Assembly: GCA_009746045.1 (NCBI GenBank)
Contig: RPFO01000080.1
Span: forward strand, 7,092,244 to 7,156,243
Direction of reading: 5' to 3'
Origin: Mesostigma viride
Taxonomy: Eukaryota > Streptophyta > Mesostigmatophyceae > Mesostigmatales > Mesostigmataceae
DNA: 64,000 bases
Position numbers and translations under genes: made by a program. Positions 29,272 to 39,849 of this stretch are shown here, in pieces (the first letter of the stretch is position 1; each line of letters opens with the position of its first letter). The notes under the pieces are model-generated. The model saw nothing but the letters and a program-made list of their open reading frames with translations, made no database searches and was not told the DNA's origin.

Positions 29272-31557
29272 GGGGACGGGACACCCCCGAATTTTTTGGC
29301 GCCAAAAAATTCGCGCCGGAGCCGAAGGTCACAAATTTCACGTGCACGGTGCGCGCACCCCTTGCGGAAGTGGCCATGGCGACTGCGTTCAGGCGAAACT
29401 ACCACACTAGGGCAGGCGAAATGCAAAAATTTTACTCGAATCTAAAAGGAGATGAGTTTATGATGTTAGTTTTTGGCGGAAATCAGCTGGTTTACAATAT
29501 CGCTGTTGTTTTTTTATGCCATCGGCATGGGGGGTAATCTGAATTTTTTGGTCGCGCGGAATGAAATAGAATTCATGATAGCGGCTGTAAAATAGCGGTT
29601 TTGGGGGCTGTTCTGACCTTGAAGCAGGCATTAATATCGGTTGCATCGAATTCTAAACCGAGCTGGTGCTTTTTGCCAGATTTTCGGCCATTATCGGTAA
29701 GTAATTGTTCAGACCTGCGCAGTGCGTGTCTGACCTGTCCATGGAAGAACGGCTGTTGTTGCGCGCCTGGGCGAGGGATTTACGAGGGCAAGGTACAGAT
29801 TTGTCGCGAACGTTATCTGCTATCGGTGCTTTCTTCTATGAGCTCATCGTTCGAGGTTTTTTGCGTTCTTTTTGGGCAGTTTCCGCCAGCTAGCTCGCCG
29901 TCGCTTGCCGTTGTGTTGTCGAATACCTGGCAGCTTTAGATTGTTTTCGTTGATGTCGTGATCAGGGCCGCTTCAGTCGCAGCCTATAGCTCTTCGGGAA
30001 GGTATAAGGCATTTCATAAAACGTGTTCTGGCAAGGATGTTGTGCGTATGGACGCTTCTTGTTGTTTGAGAGTGACGCACCCTCTCCTCACAGGCCGCAG
30101 CGGCATCACAGCGCTCATGCGGTGAAGGGCCGCCAATGGTTTCTTTGCATTTTATCGTGCAGGGATGGAAGTGTTATAGTGATGATGATGTTGGAGATAT
30201 TGCATTTGTGTGACTGCATGTAGATAGCTGGCACCAATGGTTGTTTGAGCTTTCCTTTGTTATGATGATGTGACAAGACTACAATGTGCTGAGCCAACCA
30301 TGGTTGACATGCATGACTGCATGCAAGCTATATATACCATGTTCTTACTTGGTTCCTTGCCCTCCATAGTCCCAGTTTGTCATCCATGCCGGGGAGGACA
30401 GTTTAGGAGGTGTTGTTGTGTTGATTAGCTTGGTTGGCATCAACCTTACACTCTAACCTGGGAGAAACATAGGAAATGCCGCTTAGGCATGTTAGGGCTA
30501 CCATCGTCAAGGCTATGCACATATTTACAAGGCTGGCCATGCTGGAGGGATGATGAAGACATATGAGGTGCGTGGCCACCCCTTTGTACTTTGTAAACAT
30601 ACTCTGCATGGTTTTGGTGCATGTTGGATGGCATATTAAGTGGCACTGTGGGGTTACTAACTTACTGAGTGGTCCTTAGCGCCTTGTCATGTGGTCATAT
30701 AGGAAACCCATCAACTTGAGCAGTTCTTGTCGCAATGACCCCCACATTGAGCATGCGTTGCCGTCAGCGTGCAAGAGTTGATTATGTGTGCTTTGGTCAG
30801 TTTGCAGATGTCTTTGATGAAGAAGGAGGTGCTAGTGTGGCTAAATGGTTACTCTAATTTCCTTGTAGCGTCTACATGGGTGGCCGTCTTGGAATGGTTG
30901 TAACTTGGGCAGTTCTTGTCAGAATGGCGTCAAACCTTGAACATAGGAGGTACCATATGTGCAGAGAATGGTAGTATGTGGTTTGGCCAGTTTTCATGAG
31001 GCTTCGATGTATAAAGGGGTGTTAGTGTGGTTAAATACTAGCTAAAACCTCCCTTAGCTTCGTCACAGGTGGCAATCTAGGAATATCCATCAAATAGGGC
31101 TGCGCTTGTCAGAATGACCTGAAAATTTGGGGCTGCATGTCCCCCAACCTCTAGTATTTGGGAATATATGATTTGGCCCTATTCCATGTGTTTATGATTT
31201 GATAATTTTTTTTTTCATTAAAAAAGTACCCTTTTTGCGGGAAAATCCATCAATGTGTGTAAACATGATTATTTTGTGCTCAAAATTAGGTAGCATTTCT
31301 CAAAAGTCAGGGAACTATATGGGAATATATGATTTGGTCCCAATATGTTTGCCCACTGCCCTAGGAAAAATGTGACTAGAATAGCGTCTTTTTCTATTTT
31401 TAGCGCGTTACCGGTGCCCTGTGGGGGCTAGTACCCCCCCCAAGTGGCTGGAAATTTTTTTTTTTATCATATTAATGGTCCCCAATCATCATTGGATTTT
31501 TAGCACATGCATAGGTATGGTTTCCAGAAAAGTGCCCTTTAGGGGTGTCCCCTCCCC
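29272..31557. mobile_element. TTAA-flanked TIR element (copy 1)
   Basis: A 2,286-bp element inserted between protease and RT of the LTR retrotransposon. TTAA lies on both sides (29268-29271, 31558-31561), and the ends are GGGGACGGGACACCCC and, reversed, GGGGAGGGGACACCCC (15 of 16 match). TTAA target choice is the habit of piggyBac-like elements. No transposase frame was recognised. A second copy is at 45295-48459, sharing the left 1.5 kb and the right 0.5 kb. Confidence 0.8.
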
Positions 31558-31563
31558 TTAATT

Positions 31564-31629
31564 AAAGGAATATATATAATATTTAAAGGAATATATATAA
31601 TATTTAAAGGAATATATATAATATTTATT
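31564..31629. repeat. 21-bp tandem repeat, three copies
   Basis: AAAGGAATATATATAATATTT is repeated three times directly before the RT frame of the LTR element. Confidence 0.9.
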
Positions 31630-31633
31630 ATGT

Positions 31634-32528
31634 ATGTTCCTTCAGTTAGAAGTACAGGAGATACCTATCACTAATAATAGTGTGGATATAGATGTAAACA
31701 CAGTGGATACAATAGGAGTGGGATATACTGAAAACGAAATAGTAAGATACATGGCTGTGATAGATTCCTCCAAAGTTTTTGAAGAAAAGAGTCCTTCTTA
31801 TCCTCCTCCTCGTTCTGTTTTACACCGTGTAGTTATTAAGGACGGTGCAGTTCCTACGCACTCTCCGATGTATAGAATGGGCCCTACCGAGTTAAAGGAA
31901 CTAAAACAGATTTTAGTGTCACTATTAGAAGCAGGATTGATAGAGCCTAGTAACTCCCCCTACTCAGCTGGTGTCCTGTTAGTTCCTAAGCCAAATGGCA
32001 AGTTTCGCCTAGTTACTGATTATAGGAAGTTAAATGACATTACTGTGAAGTCTAAATACCCTCTACCTCGTATTGATGATATATTTAATAAGGTTAAAGG
32101 TTCCACTTGTTTCACGGTACTGGATTGTGCGGATGGTTTTTGGCAACTGCGTATAGCCCCTGAGGATTGCCATAAAACCGCCTTTGCTACCCCTTTTTGG
32201 TCATTATCAGTTTAGAGTAGCGGCCATGAGACTCTGTAACTCTCCTGCCTCTTTTCAAATGTTAATGAATGAAGTGCTTAGACCTGTTATGGGTAATTCT
32301 CACCTTCCTCAAGTGTCATCTGATTTAAAGGATCCGTCCTTCTCCTCTGTTTCTTTATCTGAGCATGACCGTTCTTGTGCTCAAGCTTACTTAGATGATA
32401 TCCTTATTTACTCTCCTGATTTTGAAACGCACCTACGTGCTTTAAAGAAAGTATTAGAGATAATGGCTGAAAATTCCTTGTGGGCTCGCCGTGCTAAAGT
32501 TGTTCTGGTAGGAGTGTACCATTTTTAG
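31634..32528 (+). CDS. Ty3/gypsy reverse transcriptase, frame-shifted
   Basis: Two frames (31634-32215 and 32184-32528) cover an RT domain. Seen: GLIEPSNSPYSAGVLLVPKP, FRLVTDYRKLNDITVKSKYP, FTVLDCADGFWQLRIAPED (motif A), then after a frameshift near 32200 the text FRVAAMRLCNSPASFQMLMN (motif B region) and AYLDDILIYSPDFETHLRAL (motif C, YLDD). This is the classic Ty3/gypsy pattern. An extra stretch of about 28 residues (HLPQVSSDLKDP and on) separates motif B from YLDD. A stop at 32526 splits it from RNase H. Confidence 0.92.
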
Positions 32529-32536
32529 GACATGTT

Positions 32537-33895
32537 TTGTCAGATGCCGGGGTCGCTACCGACCCGGATAAAACTAAGTCAATTCAGGAATGGCCTACCC
32601 CTACCGACGTTAAAGGTGTACGTAGTTTTCTAGGGATTGCCTCTTACTATAGGCGTTTTATCCCGCGTTTCGCAACTATAGCAGCCCCTATTAATCATTT
32701 ATTAAAGAAGGATATCCCCTTTGTCTGGAGTAGTGAATGTCAGTCGGCTTTTCAGTGTCTAAAATCCCTACTCCTCTCTCCTCCCGTACTCATCCTACCG
32801 GATACTACTAAACCCTTTGTGGTAGCTACAGACGCTAGTAAGGTAGCTATCGGGGGCGTCCTTCTCCAGGATCAGGGTCAGGGCTTACAGCCAATTGAGT
32901 ATATCTCTAGGACAATGCTCCCTGCGGAGCGTAACTATCCCGTACACCAGCAGGAACTCTTAGCGGTGGTGTATTGTTGCCACGCGTGGCAGCACTTTCT
33001 TAAAGGTGCTCAATTTGATGTCTGCCTGAATGAACCCTGTGAGATAGATCCTTATAGATTAGTTATTCAAACGGATCACCGTCCCCTTTCCCATCTTCTC
33101 TCCCAACCCAACCTTACCCCTCGTCAAGCGCGCTGGATGGAGTTTTTAGCACAGTTTTCCCCTTTTAAACTTCAGTATGTTCATGGTGTAGATAACATAG
33201 TACCAGATGCACTCTCCCGTCGCGCAGATTACTCCTTTTTCGAGGACCTGGATGCTCTCAATACTACTCTAGTTCCTACTACTATGGGTGTAACCCCTTA
33301 TGGTGAACTACCTGATGATGAATCCTCTGCCTATCTCTTTCATACTGCTGTTCGCATGCCTGATCTCCTTTCTCACGTAGGACTCTCTCTCCCGTGTGAG
33401 GCCCTTCCTGTGGTCTCGGTGGGGGGGGAGGGGAAAAATAAAATTTCCATACCGCTTAGCCATATAGCGACTAGGTCAGGAAAGTCTTATGATAACATAG
33501 TCCCTCTAGGACCTCCCCTTCTCTTTGGCAAGGCGGTAGGAGACCTCTTTAAACCTGTTCTGGATACCTCTGTAGCGATGCCTACCTCTGATCTTGAACG
33601 CCTTATTAGTAGATTTACGGCCACTGAGCCGGAAGCTTTAGCTGCCATTGCAGCCCTTCCCCAACAATTAGGCAAGCACCCTTGTAAATTTGTAGGTGGG
33701 TTTTTATATGTGCAAATAGCCGATTCTCCCCCTCAATGGCGCCTGTATGTCCCTCCTATCTGTCGCTCCTCCTTGCTCTTTGAGTTGCATGACTTAGCTG
33801 CTCATCAGGGTGGTAAACGGGTACGGGACCTAGTAGCCCGCTCTTACTACTGGAGGTGTTCCCCTGGCTTCCGGGCGAGGGCGAGGCAGATATAG
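32537..33895 (+). CDS. RT connection, RNase H and integrase zinc-binding start
   Basis: A 452-residue frame. It starts with the RT thumb (GVRSFLGIASYYRRFIPRFA), then RNase H with VVATDASKVAIGGVLLQDQ, HQQELLAVVYCCHAW and IQTDHRPLSHLL. After a spacer it reaches the H2C2-type integrase start, LLFELHDLAAHQGGKRVRDL followed by ARSYYW. The integrase stops there: the CxxC half of the zinc site and the DDE core are absent and unrelated sequence follows. Confidence 0.9.
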   Translation: MSDAGVATDPDKTKSIQEWPTPTDVKGVRSFLGIASYYRRFIPRFATIAAPINHLLKKDIPFVWSSECQSAFQCLKSLLLSPPVLILPDTTKPFVVATDASKVAIGGVLLQDQGQGLQPIEYISRTMLPAERNYPVHQQELLAVVYCCHAWQHFLKGAQFDVCLNEPCEIDPYRLVIQTDHRPLSHLLSQPNLTPRQARWMEFLAQFSPFKLQYVHGVDNIVPDALSRRADYSFFEDLDALNTTLVPTTMGVTPYGELPDDESSAYLFHTAVRMPDLLSHVGLSLPCEALPVVSVGGEGKNKISIPLSHIATRSGKSYDNIVPLGPPLLFGKAVGDLFKPVLDTSVAMPTSDLERLISRFTATEPEALAAIAALPQQLGKHPCKFVGGFLYVQIADSPPQWRLYVPPICRSSLLFELHDLAAHQGGKRVRDLVARSYYWRCSPGFRARARQI

Positions 33896-35812
33896 ATGAC
33901 AACCCCTGTGACCTCCTACGGGCGGTCGAGTTCATGGAGATCGCGGACCAGACAGCGGGAGTAGCATTTGGCGACCCTTCCCCTACGGACGCACCAGTCG
34001 AGGCACAGTACACGCCAGAGTATTCGGCCTCCCCTGCAGCGTCCTCCTCCTCAGTGTCGGCTCCTTCCCCTGTCCCGTCTTCACCACGGTCGACCCGGCG
34101 CGCGTCGGTGGAGCCTACCCGTTTGGGCTCGGATCGTGAGCCTGATCCTCTCTCGGCGACTGTTTCTGCGATGCAGGCACAGATCCAGTCCCTGACCGCG
34201 GCTTTCGGGGCCTTCATGGCGGCCCAGGCGCATGCTCCAGCCACGCCAGGTGGGGTGTCTTTTGTATCTGTGCCCCCTTCCCCTTCGGTTGCCTCGGCGC
34301 CTACGGTTTCGCCCGCGCTGTGCGAGCCCTCGGTAGCTGCGGTTTCTTCTGTTGCTGCGGCTCCTACGCCTCCGGCTGTCTCTGCGCCTGCTACCGACGT
34401 ACCTGCGCCTCTGCGCGAGTCTTCCGCCCCAGCGGCCGCGCCCGCCGTCGTCGCTTCCGGGCCCCCACAGCGCCAGCGCCGCCATCGCGGGGTTTCTTTA
34501 GCGACCCGGGCGGTCTTCCCAGGCTTTGGGAGGGTGGTCCTCCGCAGAGGATTCCGGTGCCCGACTGGAGCTTGGATGGTAACCAGTCGTATGCCGGATT
34601 GCCTGTCCCTACGGGCCCTGTTTTCAACATGTGGCCTGGGGGTGCGCCGCCACCGGAGACCGGAGCGCCAGCTGCGGTGGCGGGTCCGTCGCGACCCCCT
34701 CCGGCAGCAGGTCCGACGCGACCTCCTGTTGTACCGGCGCCGTCTGCGTCTGTGCCGGTTCCTATACCCCTGCTTCGGCCCCTGTCCCTTCGGCCCCGCG
34801 GTCTTTGGCTGCGGTTGTTCGGGCCAGCGGCCCTGATCCTCGCGCCACCCGCGCTGCTGATTCCCTCCGGGAGTTGTCCGAGGGCGATCAGGATCGGGTC
34901 CCTTCTGTGGTGCATGCGACGCCGGAGTCGCGCGACACGCCTGTCCTTGGGTACGGTATGTCTGCGCACGCCTGCCGACAGTGTGACCTGCCGCGCGCCT
35001 CCGCCGAGCTTGCCATTTCGCCCATGTCCCTCGGGTTCTCCCAGGTGTGTCGGGCGCCGCGGGACCGTGGCCTACCCATTGAGACTGATCGGCCTCCTTT
35101 CGATATGGTTATTGTAGCTGATCCTGTGTTCCAGGGCGAGATCCTGGTTCGGCGCGTTCTGTATCGCTGGGCTAGGCGTCACAATGACTTGGACACCTAC
35201 GGTGGGTTCCAGTGGGCTTACCCTCCGCCTCTGGGCATTATGGCCTCAGATGCCCTTACGGTAGAGTTTCCTGTGGTGCCGGGTGCTACGTACAGCACGG
35301 TTCTCCAGCCCATCCTAGAGTGGGATGCCCGTCGTCCAGCGCCCATCCCGGGCCAGGGTCTGGACTCCCGTGGCCATCCTCCTCCTCGGGCTAGCGACTA
35401 CCTCGAGACGTTCGGGTCGCGACAGTGTGCCCGTCGGTGGCGCTTCCGTGAGGTTCGGCACATCCGGATGTGGCCGTCTGACGTGGAGCCCCTGGTAGAT
35501 CTGTTCTTCCCGACGGGTTTGCGCTCTCGGATCCGGTATCATCGCCTACTCCTGCGGGCTCTCTGCTTGATCGCGGTAGAGCCTTTCCTACGCCTCTTTG
35601 CCTGTGGTTTCCTGGACTGGGCCCGTGGCCAGGTCGTTCTTACGCAGCATAGGTATTACTGGGCCTTCCTGGGTCTTTTTCCTGATGGCGTGTGGGCCGA
35701 TGTTTTCCTCACTGTAGATAGGCATGACAATGCCGATGATGTGGCCCACTACCATGCGTATCTGGATGTTCTGCTGGCCTCGCGTGGCACTTATCAGACT
35801 GATGGCAACTAG
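33856..35812 (+). CDS. Unrecognised GC-rich ORF in the integrase position
   Basis: Frames 33856-34490, 34490-34800 and 34800-35812 read in series as one protein. It has an acidic start, a helix AMQAQIQSLTAAFGAFMAAQ, a long Ala/Pro/Ser-rich linker, then a globular C-terminal part of about 250 residues (RPPFDMVIVADPVFQGEILV, RRWRFREVRHIRMWP, HRYYWAFLGLFPDGVWADVF) ending at a stop at 35810. Composition is much richer in G and C than the pol region upstream. The layout (low-complexity region, then helical domain) is like a gag from another retroelement, but no zinc knuckle was seen. Function is unknown. The frame changes may be sequencing or decay. Confidence 0.5.
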
Positions 35813-36169
35813 ATAGAGGGCCTTAGGCCCGACCTGAGGGTGTTGTCCCTCCGGTATATAGAGTCGCCCTCACGTTCTGGCCAGTTGACTGGTCGTTCTT
35901 GGTCCTTGGTACTGATTTGTTTACTCTGTGTGTCCTGCCCAGTGCCGTCCCCCCGGCAAGGACTCTGTTCCAGGCAGTTAGGGGAACCTACCACCAGGCT
36001 TGGTGCTGGTTAACCCTACACCTCCCGGCGTGGTGGTGGAGACCGAGTTAATACGTTGGTGCTTTGTATCTTGGATGGCCTGCCGATTGTGTTGGTGTGT
36101 GCTGGGTGCATTAGGTTTCCTATCCCTTGGTTTCCTCCCTGTGCGTAGGGAGAGGGCTCCCTACCTTTG

Positions 36170-36180
36170 TGGGGGGGAGG
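36170..36180 (+). promoter_or_regulatory. Polypurine tract
   Basis: TGGGGGGGAGG sits directly before the 3' LTR, the plus-strand primer position. Similar G-rich tracts occur inside the element at about 24571, 28606 and 33420. Confidence 0.8.
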
Positions 36181-36754
36181 TGTTACGTCGCGTAACTTTT
36201 GTTGTTGTTACGGACGTAAATTAGGTCCCTTGTTGCCTCAGCCATTCCGGAGCAGTTCGCTGACTTTCCTAGGCTTACGTGTAGTAAGGACCTTTTGGCC
36301 GGTCGGTACCGGGCCTTGTGACGTGGCACTTGTACAGTATGGTGGTTCGGTGCAGTCGCGCCGCGCTGCGTACTTTAGTAGTGGTCCTTTTATCCTGCGT
36401 GTGAACCTTGTGGACGTGCGTTGGTCCTGTGTGCGAGGGTCGATGTCGGCCCGAGCATACACGCCTGTCGGCGATCATTTATGCAGCAGTTGTCCTTCGT
36501 GAATGGCACTCGGCGTGTGTTAAATGAATTAACACATATAGGCTTGGGTCACGGCAGTGTAGTATTGTTTCCTTCGTAGTACCCTGGTTTTATTCGGTAT
36601 ATGGCGTATTATAAGGGAATGCATTGAGAAGCAGCGTCGTCGCGTCCTAGGTCTTATAGCCAATATAGCTCCTCACTCCTCGGTAGGTGCCTCATCACTA
36701 GTTTAGGTAAGGTTAGGCGAGATGTTTGGGATAGAGTCGAGCCAGGACGTAACA
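36181..36754 (+). repeat. 3' LTR
   Basis: 574 bp, identical by eye to the 5' LTR, and followed by the GCGGG target duplication (36755-36759). Confidence 0.95.
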
Positions 36755-36862
36755 GCGGGCCAGCCGGTGTACTGGAAGGGGGCGGCCATCTACGTCGGCC
36801 ACAAGCCCTGGCAGGCGACCCCCTCAACCACCGCGGCCCCAACGACTCCAGACGCCCCAGCC

Positions 36863-37179
36863 TAGCTTGGGGAATACAGCAGCAGTAGTGTAGAATAGAC
36901 CGTGGCCTTGTACATGCCCGCCTACTACAGGCACTATACCAGCTGAGGCCTAGCATTTTTAGTCATGCCACATGTGTGCCTATGATGAGCCACACTCCAG
37001 ATGATGCCTAGCTTTATTTCATTATGCAGTGCCCATGCAGGGATCGAGTCACTCTCAGTGCTGAGAAGCCATGCCCTACAGTAGCTCTTGTATAGCTATC
37101 TATGCCGAATCATCTTCCCCACCTATGACAGGCTCCCCTCAGCTGGGTGTTGTCCGAGACTCTGGGTGGTGCCGGTGCC
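36863..37179. other. LINE 3' flank / dispersed repeat
   Basis: This follows the ORF1 stop. It contains CCAGATGATGCCTAGC and TTAT(G/T)(C/T)AGT-type phrases also found at about 41345-41400, so part is a dispersed repeat. No gene is seen. Confidence 0.4.
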
Positions 37180-38910
37180 CTAGCTCGTCGTCTGTCCCTG
37201 GTCCTCTACTACGGAGGACTGAGTTGAACTCAGTCCTCTCTAGAGGACCGAGTTTTTGGGTTTCGTAGAAAATTCGCCCCGGTCAGAATGTTTGACAAAA
37301 AAATTCTCTCAAAATTTATTCAAATACTACGTGAAAAGATCTTTCTTGGACATATTTTTGGGATTTTTTTTGATTTGGTATGAGCGGCTAAATGTACGGT
37401 CAAAGTACAGGTGGTAAGGGTACTTTTCCACGTGAAACGCGAGTTCCGGAAATGCACGACCTAGCCATGGCGGCTCGCGCCCATGCATGCAGTTTACGTT
37501 TGCGGACGAGTTAGCTGTCCAAACTCAGGAAATAGATTTAACATGCCCTAAAGATGATAAAAATACATTTTTAGCTCGCGGGGATGCGATTTACCCGGTG
37601 TCGGCACTGTTCTTGCTGGAAAAAACTGCGATAAGGCAGGTCGACGGAATTGATGACTGCGCTTGCTTTCCGGCGCAATTTCAATGGCTGATAGGTTTCT
37701 TTCTACATTTTAACATGCATTGTATTAGAGTAAATTGAGTGACAGTATAGATTTGAGTATTTCGACCATTCTGTCACGTCATGGTCTATGTGCCGCAAAG
37801 TGCCACTTTTGCGGGCACCGCCTGGGCCAAGGTAACGCTAGCCGTGCCAGGTAAAGCCGGATAATCGTTGCCTCTTCGTTTCTTGATGTTCGTACATGAG
37901 TTTAAGCTTGCGAGGCGTTGTTAGGTTCAAGTCTTGATGCTCTTTCTTGACCGTTGCCTGCCCTCTCTAAAACCCCATTTTCAGATGATGTTATCAGGCA
38001 TTTGCCTTGACCCAGTGTAGTTGTGCAGGGTTTTAGGAGCTGTGCAGGTTTAAACACCTTCATAGATGTTAGTTATTCTTTTGCTACGTTCATACTGCAT
38101 GATTTTGAGGCCACGGGCCGCGTCAAGGGTGCATTCAAGCTTTTACGGGTGAGTGAAAAGTCTTGGTGACAAACCACTGCCATCATGTGCCAGCCACTAT
38201 GTTGGCCACATCATGGCAAGGCAAAACAGTTATAGCCATATCTATTGTTGTTAGAAACAATGGAAATATGCTTAACCTACCCATTATATTGGTGGTTGAC
38301 ACTTATAACATAACCCTTTGTTGGTAGGGTATCCAAGCCCATTCCCTACATGCATGCATAGGCTCTCACTACATGATAAGGTATGATATACCTGAAGTAT
38401 GATGATGCAAGTGTGTTGTCCTGTAATGCTTGAAGGGAAATGAGTTGATTGGGATGGTTGGTGGCCACGGTGGTGTGTAGTATGACCGCACTTACATGCT
38501 AGCAAAGTTAGCAAAAGCCCCATTCCTCTCCTGAGGACTGAGAGTTTTTTAATTGTTTCAGGCAGTTGCAGTGGCCAAATCGAGCCCAGTTTTTTTCCAC
38601 GTTTCAAGAACTATATTGTTTACATGCCTATATTTTTTCTTCATGCACGAGGATTTGATTGAATTTTTCCCACTCGTTCTTATCCCGAAAAATGCAAATT
38701 CGCGAGGGGTGCCCATCGTCCGTGTAATTTTCAGGTGTTCGGGTCAAGTTTTCACATATGCAGTATTTTTGCCAACAAAATGACATCTAGTACACCCCCG
38801 ATCCACATCAAAACATTTGGGATGGACCCCCCACCTAGTCGCTACACGCGGTTGAAAATTGTCAACTCAGTCCTCCTGTGAGGACTGAGTTGGGACAGAC
38901 GACGAGCTAG
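37180..38910. mobile_element. TIR element of about 1.7 kb, superfamily unclear
   Basis: The ends are inverted copies: CTAGCTCGTCGTCTGTCCC (37180-37198) and its complement (38892-38910), followed inward on both sides by GGAGGACTGAGTTGA-type sequence, about 50 bp in all. The flanks match an unoccupied relative at 51820-51860, which supports insertion. The target duplication is unclear (perhaps TGC). A plus-strand frame at 37487-37738 has no recognised domain. Confidence 0.65.
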
Positions 38911-39060
38911 TGCACCTAGAGCAAGTGTTGTTTACATTCCCACCCTTGCAGGAAGAAGCTTATTAGAATGTATTATAGTAGGCTCATATGCCCTTTCTCT
39001 GGGCTGTGTGCTACAGATACTCCCAACGGAGTTATGTTCCTAATTAATTAATTAATTAAT
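38911..39060 (+). repeat. LINE/SINE 3' tail with hairpin
   Basis: GCAAGTGTTGTTTACATTCC and ACCCTTGCAG, then the hairpin CTCC-CAAC-GGAG (39020-39031), GTTATGTTCC and a TTAATTAA tail. Relatives lie at 51835-51955, 55862-55920, 56200-56350 and on the minus strand at 41475-41545. Confidence 0.75.
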
Positions 39061-39345
39061 CCACTCTCTCTCACTTCTTTGGACTGCCATGCAGTACAAG
39101 ACGCGGTGGCAGAAGATTGTCAAGGCTCACACGCCCGCCCCTGTGGGCAAGCCACCTCCCCCCAAGAGGAGGAGGCGTTTTGACGAGTAGAGTAGGTAGG
39201 ATTTTTTCTAGACTATATAGCTTGGGTTAGACTTAGGTTAGTTCGATTACGCGGCTTCCTCCACTCCACCCATCCATCATGGAATATGTGCTACATGATC
39301 TCCCAACGGAGGCATGTTAATTTTAATTTAATGGTCCGGATTCTC
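39061..39345 (+). mobile_element. LINE C-terminal end and 3' untranslated region
   Basis: A short coding end, MQYKTRWQKIVKAHTPAPVG then KPPPPKRRRRFDE and a stop, parallels the AKWAQVIEDNEPPPVGKRPR tail of the RTE-like LINEs. The untranslated region has CATCCATCA and the hairpin CTCC-CAAC-GGAG (39300-39311), then an A/T tail. It is 5'-truncated. Confidence 0.65.
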
Positions 39346-39545
39346 CCGATTTCTGGCCTGCGCTGGTTGTCTCCTTGATAGAGTTGGCTGCTTGATAGAG
39401 TTGGCGTGTAGATAGATTAGACCAGGTAGGATTGCGTTTACCCATCCATCCATCCATCTGTCAGGGTTAATGCTCCGTGACTCCCCAACGGGAGCACGAG
39501 ATTTATTATTTGATTAATTAATTAATAATTGATTAATTAATTATA
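39346..39545 (+). repeat. LINE 3' end with CTCCCCAACGGGAG hairpin
   Basis: Contains the GATAGATTAGACC, CATCCATCCATC and GTTAATGCTCCGTGACTCCC phrases of the RTE-like LINE 3' end, with the hairpin at 39481-39494 and a long TTAATTAA-type tail. Confidence 0.75.
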
Positions 39546-39849
39546 ATTGCATGATGTACAATACTGGACATACCAGCACTTTGCACCTCGTACAAGGCGC
39601 GCTACACCTCCACCATGTCCATCATCCTGAACGACTCGACACACGCGGATAAATAGCCTACCATGGTCCGGATGCTCGCGGGCCCTCCCTAGCTTCCCCT
39701 TCCCCCCCCCCCACTGCACCCCGACATGGCTGCCCGTCTCGGTGTTGCTGGACCCCCCCCCCCCCGCTGCCCGGGGCGCCCTCCTCGGCCGCGAACTATA
39801 CCAAGTACGTCCCCGCCTTGAAGGAGGGCTGCCTTGGCCACCAACGACG

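Larger units (their letters stand above)
23593..36754 (+). mobile_element. Ty3/gypsy LTR retrotransposon with nested insertions
   Basis: A 13,162-bp element with 574-bp LTRs (23593-24166 and 36181-36754), termini TGTTACGTC/GACGTAACA, a 5-bp target duplication GCGGG (23588-23592, 36755-36759), an initiator-Met-type primer site at 24168, and a G-rich purine tract before the 3' LTR. Order inside: gag-like region, aspartic protease, RT, RNase H, integrase zinc-binding start, which is the Ty3/gypsy order. The catalytic core of integrase is missing, and a GC-rich ORF of unknown type lies in its place. Two DNA transposons are nested inside (24809-26418, 29272-31557). Coding frames contain stops and frameshifts although the LTRs look identical. 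Confidence 0.95.
22262..36862 (+). pseudogene. LINE ORF1 interrupted by the LTR retrotransposon
   Basis: ORF1-like text is spread over 22262-23592 and resumes at 36760 after the LTR element. Parts in order: the start MSSKRMQLDKSQF; FKQSRDLLLTGFYPRPELQ and TYRSILTEAFQQH in another frame (about 22670-22860); a Pro-rich linker; a coiled-coil-like segment LLDIDQRLKDNAIAIEVLQN (about 23000-23060); then ISFLRRRKRPIENTPF and LAQQQRRRPELWP. Removing the insertion and one GCGGG gives an in-frame link from LRQTKAG to QPVYWKGAAIYVGHKPW, the usual ORF1 C-terminal style. Frameshifts near 22865 and 23300 show it was already broken or contains short introns. Confidence 0.65.
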
